Source of the DNA: Oceanicaulis sp052055585
GTDB taxonomy: Bacteria > Pseudomonadota > Alphaproteobacteria > Caulobacterales > Maricaulaceae
Direction of reading: 5' to 3'
DNA length: 64,000 nucleotides
NCBI RefSeq assembly: GCF_052055585.1
Contig: NZ_CP170485.1
Span: forward strand, 1,302,001-1,366,000
Below, in pieces: positions 49,661 through 57,626 of the stretch; position 1 is the first letter of the stretch; each line of letters begins with the position of its first letter. Under the pieces are notes generated by a model, which did no database searches, was not told the origin of the DNA, and saw only the letters and a program-made list of their open reading frames with translations. Both the position numbers and the translations under genes were made by a program.

Positions 49661-50911
49661 CTATTCGTGACGCAGCGCCGTGATCGGGTCGAGGCGGCTG
49701 GCCTGGTGGGCCGGGTAGAAGCCGAACAGCACGCCCACCACCGTTGAGGCGCCGATGGCGACCAGCGCGATGGTCGGTTTCACCGCGACATTGAGGTTCA
49801 CGCCCAGGGCAGGGGCAAACTGTTCGATGCTAAGCGCAAGGCCCAGACCGAACAGCAGACCCAGAACCCCGCCGACAGAACACAGCACAACCGACTCGAT
49901 CAGAAACTGGTTGCGGATATCCGCCCGGCGGGCGCCGATGGCGAGCCGCAGGCCAATCTCCCGCGTCCGTTCGGTCACAGACACCAGCATGACGTTCATG
50001 ATGCCGATGCCGCCGACGATCAGCGTGATCAGACCCGCGACCGCGAGCAACAGGCCCATCACCGTCTCGGTGGCCCGGAAAGCGGTGATGAATTCTGCGA
50101 AGTTGCGGACCTGGAAGTCGTCTTCGTCACCCGGATCAATGCCGCGCCGCACCCGCAGGAAGTTCTCAAGCTCGGCGGTGGCGTAGTCCATGTCTTCACC
50201 GGCCGCGACTTTCACCCAGATGCGCTGGACCGGATCGCGGACGCCGGCGCGGGCAAAGCCCACCACCCGCGAACGGACGGTAGAGATGGGCGCCATGATA
50301 ATGTCGTCCTGATCCTGCCCGAAGCTCGACTGGCCGCGTTCGGACAGTATGCCGATCACTTCAAAAGGCTGGCTGTTCAGGCGCACGGATGCTCCAAGCG
50401 CGCCGCCTGATGGAAACAGCTCCTCAGCCACGGTCTGACCCAGCACCGCGACCCGGTTACTGCGTTCCACATCGACCACCGAGAACATGCGTCCTTGCGA
50501 AATGGTCCAGTCCCGGATTTCGAGATAGTCCGGATGCACGCCGCTGATCTGGGTCGGCCAGTTCACGCCGTCGACGACTGCCGTGACCGAGCCGTCGATC
50601 GTGCCGGACGCGGCCACGATGACGTCTACCTGATCGCGGATGGCGTCCACATCATCAGAAGAGAAGGGCGTGCCGCTGCCGGCGCCGCCGCGTCGACCGC
50701 CCCGGTCATTGGATCCGGCGCGAATGTTCAGGGAGTTGGAGCCCAGTGAGGAAATCTGGTCCTGGACCGCCTGGCTGGCGCCATCGGCGAGAGACACGGT
50801 CGTGATCACCGCCATGACGCCGAAAATGACGCCCAGAATGGCCAGAAAGCTGCGCAGCGCGTTCACGCGCAGGGCTGTCAGAGCAACCCCGATCGCCGCC
50901 ATCATATTCAT
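49661..50911 (-). CDS. MacB-type ABC transporter permease
   Basis: A 416-residue FtsX/MacB_PCD protein: TM1 near 20-42, a ~230-residue periplasmic domain, and three C-terminal TM helices (about 288-310, 338-362, 375-400). The motif GGIGIMNVMLVSVTERTREIGLRLAIGARR is the mechanotransmission coupling segment (cited in parts). It couples ATP use in the cytosol to movements in the periplasm that push substrates into an outer-membrane channel. The ATPase is a separate gene here, overlapping by 4 bp. It differs from E. coli MacB, in which both are fused. Confidence 0.9.
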   Translation of the reverse strand: MNMMAAIGVALTALRVNALRSFLAILGVIFGVMAVITTVSLADGASQAVQDQISSLGSNSLNIRAGSNDRGGRRGGAGSGTPFSSDDVDAIRDQVDVIVAASGTIDGSVTAVVDGVNWPTQISGVHPDYLEIRDWTISQGRMFSVVDVERSNRVAVLGQTVAEELFPSGGALGASVRLNSQPFEVIGILSERGQSSFGQDQDDIIMAPISTVRSRVVGFARAGVRDPVQRIWVKVAAGEDMDYATAELENFLRVRRGIDPGDEDDFQVRNFAEFITAFRATETVMGLLLAVAGLITLIVGGIGIMNVMLVSVTERTREIGLRLAIGARRADIRNQFLIESVVLCSVGGVLGLLFGLGLALSIEQFAPALGVNLNVAVKPTIALVAIGASTVVGVLFGFYPAHQASRLDPITALRHE

Positions 50912-51591
50912 TGGCTGTCCTCCACGATCAGGCCGTCGCGGAACCAGATCCTGCGTTTGGCGCGGGCGCCCACCTCATCCTCGTGGGTGACAAGGATGAT
51001 GGTGATGCCTTCGGCATTGAGTTGATCGAGGATGTCCAGCACCTCGATGGTGGTTTGGCTGTCGAGCGCGCCGGTAGGTTCGTCGGCCAGGAGGATGGAA
51101 GGCTTGCCCGCCAGTGCGCGTGCAATCGCGACGCGCTGTTGCTGACCGCCCGAGAGCTGTGAGGGATGGTGATCCATCCGCTCGCCCAGCCCGACCATGC
51201 GCAGGCATTCCGCCGCCCGTTCATTGCGTTCCTTGTGCGGCAGACCGCGATAAAGGAGCGGCAGGGCCACATTGTCGAGCGCGGTGGTGCGGGGCAGCAG
51301 GTTGAACTGCTGGAAGACGAAGCCAACCTTGCGGTTGCGGAAATCGGCCAGCTGGTCCGGGCTCATGCCAGACAGGGCTTCTCCGGCGATGATGAGCTCG
51401 CCGGAGCTCGGTCGATCCAGCGCGCCCACCATGTTCATGAAGGTGGATTTGCCCGAACCGGACGGCCCCATGATGGCGACGTACTCGCCTGCATTGATGT
51501 CGCAATCCACGCCGGCGAGCGCATGCACATCGCCGCCCCCGAGGGTGTAAACCCGGGTCAGATTGCGCGCCTGAATGAGAGGCTCGGTCAT
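50908..51591 (-). CDS. MacB/LolD-type ABC transporter ATPase
   Basis: A 227-residue ABC ATPase: Walker A GPSGSGKST, Q-loop VFQQFNLLPR, signature LSGGQQQRVAIARAL, Walker B ILLADEPTGALD, H-switch VTHE. It energises the permease encoded just downstream. Start and stop both overlap the neighbours by 4 bp (ATGA), so all three products are coupled in one operon. Confidence 0.93.
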   Translation of the reverse strand: MTEPLIQARNLTRVYTLGGGDVHALAGVDCDINAGEYVAIMGPSGSGKSTFMNMVGALDRPSSGELIIAGEALSGMSPDQLADFRNRKVGFVFQQFNLLPRTTALDNVALPLLYRGLPHKERNERAAECLRMVGLGERMDHHPSQLSGGQQQRVAIARALAGKPSILLADEPTGALDSQTTIEVLDILDQLNAEGITIILVTHEDEVGARAKRRIWFRDGLIVEDSQ

Positions 51592-53057
51592 CCGGCGGTC
51601 TCGCGCACGCGGGTGACGACGCGGTCGCCTGCGTTCAGGGCTTCGCCCACGATCTGGGTGTACTGGCCGTCTGACAGGCCGATGCCGACCGGACGCTCCT
51701 GAAGGCGGCCGTCTGCGGTTTCCACCCAGATCGAGCCGCGACGCACCTGATCGCGTTGCTGGGCGCGTTCCTGGCTCAGCTGGTCATAGCGCGCCAGCTG
51801 GTCCGTTGTGAGCACGCCAGACAGGGCGCGGCGGATCAGGGCTTGCGGGTTGGGCGGCGGCGCGCCGGGCGAGGGGTTCTGGAACTGGGCGCGCATCTGC
51901 TGGAAGGTTTCGCGCATGACGCGCTCGACTTCGGGGCGTTGCTCGTCCGTCAGCTCCAATTGCTCGGCCAGCCGTTCGATCATGGCTGCGCCGCGGCCTT
52001 CGCCGCCACGACCGCCCTGTTCAGCCTCATTGGCGACCACCAGCGATTCTGCAGCGCCCCGGGGCGTAAAGCGCAGGGCGGCGTTGGGCACCGACAGCGC
52101 GCCGTCGACCTGGCCGGTGACGATGGAGACGTTCGCCGTCATGCCGGGCAGCAGGCGCTGGCCCGGATTGTCGGCCTGGATCACCACTGTATAGGTGACG
52201 ACATTGGCTTCATTGGTTGCCGCCAGACGCACCTGGGTGACTTCGCCGGCGAAGTCGCGATCAGGATAGGCGTCAACGTCAAAGGTCACGGTCTGGCCTT
52301 CGTCGATCTGGCCAATATCAGCCTCGTCAATCTCGGCTTCGATCTGGATGCGCGATAAATCTTGCGCGATCAGGAACAGCACCGGCGCGTTGAAGGAGGC
52401 GGCGACCGTTTGGCCTTCGTCGATCTGGCGGTCAATCACCACGCCTTCGATGGGAGAGCGAATGAAAGTCCGCTCCAGATCTACTTGTGCGCTTTCCAGC
52501 GAGGCGCGGCGTTGCTGTTCGCTAGCGCGGGAGTTTCGCAGATTGGCCTGGGCCACCAATAGCGCGGCGTTGGCGGCTGCGAGCGCTGATTCTGCAGTGT
52601 CATACTGCGCCTGTGAATAGGTGCCGCGCTGCACGAGTTCCTGCGCGCGGTCAAAGCTGCGTTGGGAGACTTCCAGATCAACACGGGCGCGTTCGAGGTT
52701 GGCTTGAGCCACAGCGACCTGCGCGCTGGCGACTTCCAGGCTGGCCTGAGCCTCCTCAACCCGGGTCTCGAAGGTTTGCGGATCGATTCGCGCCAGCAAA
52801 TCGCCGGAAGAGACCGCGTCATTGAAGTCAGCGTGCAGTTCGAGGACTTGGCCGGACAGCTGCGAGCCGACTTCCACGGTGATAAGCGGAGCAATGGCGC
52901 CCGAGGAGGAAACGATTCGCGAGATGTCGCGCGCTTCGGCGGGCGAGGTTTCAACAACAAGGTCACCTGTCGCCGCCGAGCCGCCACGGAAAAAGATGAA
53001 CCAGATCAAGGCGGCGGCGACGAGAATCGCTCCGCCTGCGTATAGAATGCGTGTCAC
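51588..53057 (-). CDS. MacA-type periplasmic adaptor with a Spy/LTXXQ-like insertion
   Basis: A 489-residue membrane-fusion (HlyD-type) protein. One N-terminal helix (about 5-24), lipoyl half (VSSSGAIAPLITVEVGSQLS), long coiled hairpin (about 100-190), lipoyl second half and beta-barrel. Unusually, residues ~344-440 hold a ~97-residue Gln/Arg-rich helical insert with the motifs LTDEQR and LTTDQL, like CpxP/Spy chaperones, before the final membrane-proximal domain resumes at GSIWVETADG. GTG 53057 with AGGGG upstream is the chosen start; the longer frame has no sensible N-terminus. It links the MacB-like pair to an outer-membrane channel not encoded here. Confidence 0.88.
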   Translation of the reverse strand: MTRILYAGGAILVAAALIWFIFFRGGSAATGDLVVETSPAEARDISRIVSSSGAIAPLITVEVGSQLSGQVLELHADFNDAVSSGDLLARIDPQTFETRVEEAQASLEVASAQVAVAQANLERARVDLEVSQRSFDRAQELVQRGTYSQAQYDTAESALAAANAALLVAQANLRNSRASEQQRRASLESAQVDLERTFIRSPIEGVVIDRQIDEGQTVAASFNAPVLFLIAQDLSRIQIEAEIDEADIGQIDEGQTVTFDVDAYPDRDFAGEVTQVRLAATNEANVVTYTVVIQADNPGQRLLPGMTANVSIVTGQVDGALSVPNAALRFTPRGAAESLVVANEAEQGGRGGEGRGAAMIERLAEQLELTDEQRPEVERVMRETFQQMRAQFQNPSPGAPPPNPQALIRRALSGVLTTDQLARYDQLSQERAQQRDQVRRGSIWVETADGRLQERPVGIGLSDGQYTQIVGEALNAGDRVVTRVRETAG

Positions 53058-53389
53058 GTGTTTGCCCCTGGCGAAGTCGTGGCGCTCATGCGCCGTCTTG
53101 CTTGAGATACGCCGTATCACGGTCTCATCCGTTGCTGAAAATGAAACAGATGACAGAATTGCCATCGCAGTTGAGAGGCATTCGCAAATATAGCCGTGTT
53201 TTCCCCACTTTAGAGCGCATTTGGACGGAGCTTTCAGCTTGCGAGGCCGCGGTCAGAAGACTAGCTTCCGCCCAACCGCGGCCGGGGATTCACTGTGCAA
53301 GCGTTTGTTCGGATTTATGTGGCCGGATACGCAAAACGGAATCACCGGTCCATTTGGCCATCTTGATGCGGGGAAGGGTGCGACCTCAC
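53058..53389. promoter_or_regulatory. Divergent promoter region of the MacAB-type operon and nuo operon
   Basis: 332 bp without a convincing gene. It must hold promoters for both directions. A perfect 13-bp palindrome GATACG-C-CGTATC (53106-53118) lies ~50 bp before the adaptor gene and may be an operator. No EcfG site is present, and I could not assign a -35/-10 pair for nuo. Confidence 0.5.
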
Positions 53390-53755
53390 ATGAACGCGCT
53401 CCTGTTGGAATATCTGCCGATCCTGATCTTTCTGGGCATAGCCGCCGGGCTGGGCCTCGTGTTCATTCTCGCCGCCTTCGTGCTGGCGCCGTCTGATCCC
53501 GATCCGGAAAAGGTCTCCACGTATGAATGCGGCTTCAACGCCTTTGACGACGCACGGATGAAATTCGACGTGCGCTTCTATCTGGTGGCGATCCTGTTCA
53601 TCATCTTCGACCTCGAAGTCGCCTTCCTGTTCCCCTGGCTGTTCCCGATCTTTGACGGCAGCATCGCGGCCTTCTGGTCGATGATGGTCTTCCTGGGGGT
53701 TCTCACGGTGGGCTTTCTTTATGAATGGCGCAAAGGCGCGCTGGACTGGGAGTAG
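53390..53755 (+). CDS. nuoA: NADH-quinone oxidoreductase subunit A
   Basis: A 121-residue complex I membrane subunit with three TM helices. Hallmarks: STYECGFNAFDDARMKFDVR (the TM1-TM2 loop that reports active/deactive state; contains the conserved ECG) and FYLVAILFIIFDLEVAFLFP. The ATG at 53390 is in the expected place; the longer upstream frame is rejected. First gene of the nuo operon. Confidence 0.96.
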   Translation: MNALLLEYLPILIFLGIAAGLGLVFILAAFVLAPSDPDPEKVSTYECGFNAFDDARMKFDVRFYLVAILFIIFDLEVAFLFPWLFPIFDGSIAAFWSMMVFLGVLTVGFLYEWRKGALDWE

Positions 53756-53760
53756 GGCAC

Positions 53761-54324
53761 ATGTCTGACCTGATTGTTCCGGCGGGCTCCGCCGCTACGG
53801 CCAAGACGCCGCATTACGACCCGCAAAAGCACGACCCGTTCTTTGACGGCGTCAGCGATGCGCTGGCGGACAAGGGTTTCCTTGTCGCCGCAGCTGATGA
53901 CCTGATCACCTGGGCGCGCACCGGCTCTCTGATGTGGATGACCTTTGGTCTGGCCTGTTGCGCGGTGGAGATGATGCAAGCCTCCATGCCGCGATATGAC
54001 GTTGAGCGTCTGGGCGCCGCGCCGCGTGGTTCGCCCCGTCAGTCCGACGTGATGATCGTGGCGGGTACGCTCACCAACAAGATGGCTCCGGCCCTGCGCA
54101 AGGTCTACGACCAGATGCCCGAGCCGCGCTACGTGATCTCGATGGGCAGCTGCGCCAATGGCGGCGGCTATTACCATTATTCCTATTCTGTGGTGCGCGG
54201 ATGTGACCGGATCGTTCCGATCGACATCTATGTTCCAGGGTGTCCTCCGACCGCTGAGGCGCTGGTCTATGGCATCCTGCAGCTTCAGAAGAAAATTCGC
54301 CGCGAAGGCTCGATCGAGCGCTAA
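53761..54324 (+). CDS. nuoB: NADH-quinone oxidoreductase subunit B
   Basis: A 187-residue subunit carrying the terminal N2 [4Fe-4S] cluster. Ligands lie in TFGLACCAVEMM (adjacent Cys pair), MGSCANGGGYY and YVPGCPPTAEAL. It passes electrons to ubiquinone at the NuoB/NuoD interface. The start at 53761 is 5 bp after nuoA; the longer frame overlaps nuoA. Confidence 0.97.
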   Translation: MSDLIVPAGSAATAKTPHYDPQKHDPFFDGVSDALADKGFLVAAADDLITWARTGSLMWMTFGLACCAVEMMQASMPRYDVERLGAAPRGSPRQSDVMIVAGTLTNKMAPALRKVYDQMPEPRYVISMGSCANGGGYYHYSYSVVRGCDRIVPIDIYVPGCPPTAEALVYGILQLQKKIRREGSIER

Positions 54325-54348
54325 GGCGCCCGTTTAGGAGACGCTCTT

Positions 54349-54966
54349 ATGAGCATGACCGAAACGATGACTGAACTGGGCGCGCATATTTCCACCGCGC
54401 TGAGCGATGATGTCCGTAGCGTGGACGTCGCCCATGATGAGTTGACGCTCACCATTCACCGCGACCGCGTTGTGAAGGTGCTGCGCTTCCTGCGTGATGA
54501 CGCCCTTTGCCGCTTCACGACGCTGATCGATATCTGCGGTGTGGACTGGCCGTCCCGCACGGATCGCTTCGACGTGGTCTACCACCTTCTCAGCATGCAT
54601 CTGAACCAGCGTATCCGCGTGGTTCTGAGCACTGATGAAGACACCCCGGTCGCGTCAGCGGTCGAGTTATTCCCGGCTGCGAACTGGTTCGAGCGTGAGG
54701 CCTTCGATATGTACGGCATCCTGTTCGACCATCACCCGGATCTGCGTCGTATCCTGACCGATTATGGTTTCCATGGTCACCCGCTGCGCAAGGACTTCCC
54801 GCTGTCGGGCTTCAATCAGGTCGTCTATGACGAAGAGCAGAAGCGCGTGGTTTATGAACCGGTCGAGCTGGTTCAGGAATACCGTGACTTTGACTTCCTC
54901 AGCCCCTGGGAAGGCGCGAAATACGTGCTGCCCGGCGACGAAAAAGCGGGTGGGGAGGGCGCTTGA
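54349..54966 (+). CDS. nuoC: NADH-quinone oxidoreductase subunit C
   Basis: A 205-residue subunit of the peripheral arm (mitochondrial 30-kDa homologue). Signatures: FTTLIDICGVDWPSR, AANWFEREAFDMYGI and ILTDYGFHGHPLRKDFPLSG. It is separate from NuoD, as usual in alphaproteobacteria. TAGGAG precedes the ATG. The stop overlaps the start of the GFA gene (TGATG). Confidence 0.96.
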   Translation: MSMTETMTELGAHISTALSDDVRSVDVAHDELTLTIHRDRVVKVLRFLRDDALCRFTTLIDICGVDWPSRTDRFDVVYHLLSMHLNQRIRVVLSTDEDTPVASAVELFPAANWFEREAFDMYGILFDHHPDLRRILTDYGFHGHPLRKDFPLSGFNQVVYDEEQKRVVYEPVELVQEYRDFDFLSPWEGAKYVLPGDEKAGGEGA

Positions 54967-55394
54967 TGTCTGAACCTGTCCAGGGAAGCTGTCTGTGCGG
55001 CGCCTGCTCCTTCTCGGTCACCTTGCGTGACGAGAATGTGGACGCCTGCCATTGCGGACAGTGCCGGACCTGGTCTGCGGGCCCCTTCATGGATGTGATG
55101 GCGGTCTCGGCCCCGGCTTTTGACAATGAGGACGCTGTTGGCGTGTTCCGCTCTTCTGAGTGGGGCGAGCGCCTGTTCTGCAAGACGTGCGGTTCGGCCT
55201 TGGCCTGGCGCATGGCGGATGATCACAACAAGATCGCCATCTCCGCCTTCGCTGTTCCGCTCAGCGACACTGCGACTTTCCGTTCGGAAGTCTTCATCGA
55301 CGCGAAACCGCGTTTTTATGACTTCGCGCAGGACACCAAGAAGATGACCGGCGAAGAATTGATGGCGGCCATGGCGCCGCAGGGGAACGCCTGA
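54966..55394 (+). CDS. GFA-family (CENP-V/GFA) zinc protein inside the nuo operon
   Basis: A 142-residue protein with the zinc-binding pattern of the GFA family: GSCLCGACSFSV, DACHCGQCRTWS, and FCKTCGSALAW. Name-giving members were proposed to aid formaldehyde-glutathione adduct formation, but most are uncharacterised. ATG 54966 overlaps the nuoC stop; its stop is 1 bp before nuoD. So it is translationally coupled on both sides and co-expressed with complex I. No role in complex I is established; a cargo gene or a metal/redox helper is conceivable. Confidence 0.9.
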   Translation: MSEPVQGSCLCGACSFSVTLRDENVDACHCGQCRTWSAGPFMDVMAVSAPAFDNEDAVGVFRSSEWGERLFCKTCGSALAWRMADDHNKIAISAFAVPLSDTATFRSEVFIDAKPRFYDFAQDTKKMTGEELMAAMAPQGNA

Positions 55395-55395
55395 C

Positions 55396-56586
55396 ATGGC
55401 TGAAACCGATATCCGCAATTTCACGATCAACTTCGGCCCGGTGCACCCCGCCGCTCACGGCGTGCTGCGCATGGTGCTGGAGTTGGATGGCGAAGTCGTC
55501 GAGCGCGTTGACCCGCACATCGGTCTCCTGCACCGCGGCACCGAAAAGCTGCTCGAACACAAGACGTACCTGCAGGGCATCGGCTATTTCGACCGCCTTG
55601 ATTACGTCGCGCCGATGAACCAGGAGCACGCGTTCTGCCTGGCGATCGAGAAGCTCGCCGGCATTCCCGTGCCCAAGCGCGCCTCCTATGTGCGCGTTCT
55701 GTATTCCGAAATCGGCCGCATCCTGAACCATCTCCTCAACGTCACCACTCAGGCGATGGACGTCGGCGCGCTGACCCCGCCGCTGTGGGGCTTTGAAGAG
55801 CGCGAAAAGCTGATGGGCTTTTACGAGCGCGCCTCGGGCGCCCGTCTGCATGCTCATTACTTCCGCCCGGGCGGGGTGCACCAGGATCTGCCGCAAGAGC
55901 TGATTGATGACATCATCGCGTGGTGCGAGCAGTTCCCGCAGCATGTGGATGATCTCGAGACCCTTCTGACCGAGAACCGCATCTTCAAGGCGCGGAACGT
56001 CGATATCGGCGTCGTGACCAAGCAGGAGGCGCTCGAATGGGGCTTCTCCGGCGTCATGGTGCGCGGATCGGGCCTCGCCTGGGACCTGCGCCGCTCGCAG
56101 CCTTATGAGGTCTATGACGAGCTGGAATTCCAGATTCCGCTGGGCAAGAACGGCGACAATTACGACCGCTATCTGTGCCGCATGGAAGAGATGCGCGAGT
56201 CCGTGAAGATCATGAAGCAATGCTGTGACTGGCTCTCCCGCGAGGAGAACCAGGGCGATGTGCTGCCGGTTGACACCAAGTTCGCACCACCGCGCCGCGC
56301 CGAGATGAAGCGCTCCATGGAAGCGCTCATCCAGCACTTCAAACTCTACACCGAGGGCGTTCACGTGCCCGAAGGTCAGTATTACGCCGCCGTTGAAGCG
56401 CCCAAGGGCGAGTTCGGCGTCTATCTGATCGGTGACGGCACCAACAAACCCTACCGTCTGAAGATCCGTGCGCCCGGTTTCCCGCACCTTCAGGCCATGG
56501 ACCATCTGAACAAGGGCCACATGCTTGCGGACGTCTCCGCAATCCTGGGCTCACTCGACATCGTGTTCGGGGAGATTGACCGATGA
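55396..56586 (+). CDS. nuoD: NADH-quinone oxidoreductase subunit D
   Basis: A 396-residue 49-kDa subunit that forms the quinone pocket with NuoB. Landmarks: FGPVHPAAHGVLRMVLELDG (with the quinone-pocket His), HIGLLHRGTEKLLE, and GEFGVYLIGDGTNKPYRLKI. Related to the large subunit of NiFe hydrogenases but without the Ni ligands. The stop overlaps nuoE by 4 bp. Confidence 0.97.
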   Translation: MAETDIRNFTINFGPVHPAAHGVLRMVLELDGEVVERVDPHIGLLHRGTEKLLEHKTYLQGIGYFDRLDYVAPMNQEHAFCLAIEKLAGIPVPKRASYVRVLYSEIGRILNHLLNVTTQAMDVGALTPPLWGFEEREKLMGFYERASGARLHAHYFRPGGVHQDLPQELIDDIIAWCEQFPQHVDDLETLLTENRIFKARNVDIGVVTKQEALEWGFSGVMVRGSGLAWDLRRSQPYEVYDELEFQIPLGKNGDNYDRYLCRMEEMRESVKIMKQCCDWLSREENQGDVLPVDTKFAPPRRAEMKRSMEALIQHFKLYTEGVHVPEGQYYAAVEAPKGEFGVYLIGDGTNKPYRLKIRAPGFPHLQAMDHLNKGHMLADVSAILGSLDIVFGEIDR

Positions 56587-57623
56587 GCGCGCGTCGCATC
56601 GCCGCCGAGCAACCCGAAAGCTTCGCCTTCAACGAGAAGAGCGAAGCCAAGGTCGCATTCTGGCTCGCCAAATATCCTGAAGAGCGCAAGGCGTCGGCGG
56701 TGATCCCGCTGCTGTGGATTGCGCAAAAGCAGGATAACTGGGTGTCCGAACCCGCCATGCGCGAGATCGCAGCCCGCTGCGGCATGCCGTATATCCGCGT
56801 GTACGAGGTCGCGACCTTCTACACCATGTTCAACCTCGAACAGACCGGCAAACACCTGATCCAGGTTTGCGGCACGACCCCGTGCTGGCTGCGCGGCGCT
56901 GATGCGCTCAAGGCGGTCTGCGAGAAGAAGATCGGCAAGAAGGGGCGCGAGCACGTCTCTTCCGATGGCATTCTGGCCTGGGAAGAAGTCGAGTGCCTGG
57001 GCGCCTGCGCCAACGCGCCGATGGTCCAGATCTCCAACACCGAGGGAGACCTCTATTACGAAGACCTGACGCCGGAAGCGCTCGAGCAGATGCTTGATGA
57101 TCTGCGCGCCGGCAAGGATGTGAAGGCGGGGCCGATCTCGGGCCGCTCCTGTTCCGAACCGACCCAGGCGACCGTGAAGACGCTCGTCGACGAGAGCCTT
57201 TATGACGGCTCTCGCGCCAAGAAAATCACGCTGCCCAACACAAAGGGCGCCGAGAAAGCCGAAGCTCCGAAAGCCGAACCGGCCAAGCCGCAGGAGAAGG
57301 CCGCCGAGAGCAAGGCCAAGCCCAAAGCGAAAGCCAAGTCGACTGCTCCCAAAGAGACGGCGTCGGATGCGGGCGCGGGCAAGAAGCCGTCGCTTCTGAA
57401 GAAGCCCAAGGGCGAAGCCGATGATCTGAAAAAGCTTTCCGGTCTCGGTCCGAAACTGGAAGCCTCGCTTAACGAAATCGGCGTGTATCATTACAGCCAG
57501 ATCGCAAGCTGGTCGGCCGAGGAATCAGCCTGGGTTGATGCAGCGCTGAAGCTGCGCGGCCGTATCGAGCGCGATAACTGGATCGACCAGGCCAAAGACC
57601 TGGCCGGCAAGGCGGAAGGGTAA
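56583..57623 (+). CDS. nuoE: NADH-quinone oxidoreductase subunit E with C-terminal HhH-like extension
   Basis: A 346-residue protein, about twice the usual 160-220. Residues 1-215 are the standard 24-kDa subunit with the N1a [2Fe-2S] ligands C96, C101 (CGTTPCWLRG), C138 and C142 (CLGACANAP). Residues 221-278 are an Ala/Lys/Pro-rich linker. Residues 280-346 contain DLKKLSGLGPKLEASLNEIG and VYHYSQIASWS, a helix-hairpin-helix-like domain seen as an extension in several alphaproteobacterial NuoE proteins. It may bind nucleic acid, or serve as an assembly or stabilising tail; its role is not known. Confidence 0.95.
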   Translation: MSARRIAAEQPESFAFNEKSEAKVAFWLAKYPEERKASAVIPLLWIAQKQDNWVSEPAMREIAARCGMPYIRVYEVATFYTMFNLEQTGKHLIQVCGTTPCWLRGADALKAVCEKKIGKKGREHVSSDGILAWEEVECLGACANAPMVQISNTEGDLYYEDLTPEALEQMLDDLRAGKDVKAGPISGRSCSEPTQATVKTLVDESLYDGSRAKKITLPNTKGAEKAEAPKAEPAKPQEKAAESKAKPKAKAKSTAPKETASDAGAGKKPSLLKKPKGEADDLKKLSGLGPKLEASLNEIGVYHYSQIASWSAEESAWVDAALKLRGRIERDNWIDQAKDLAGKAEG

Positions 57624-57626
57624 TCC

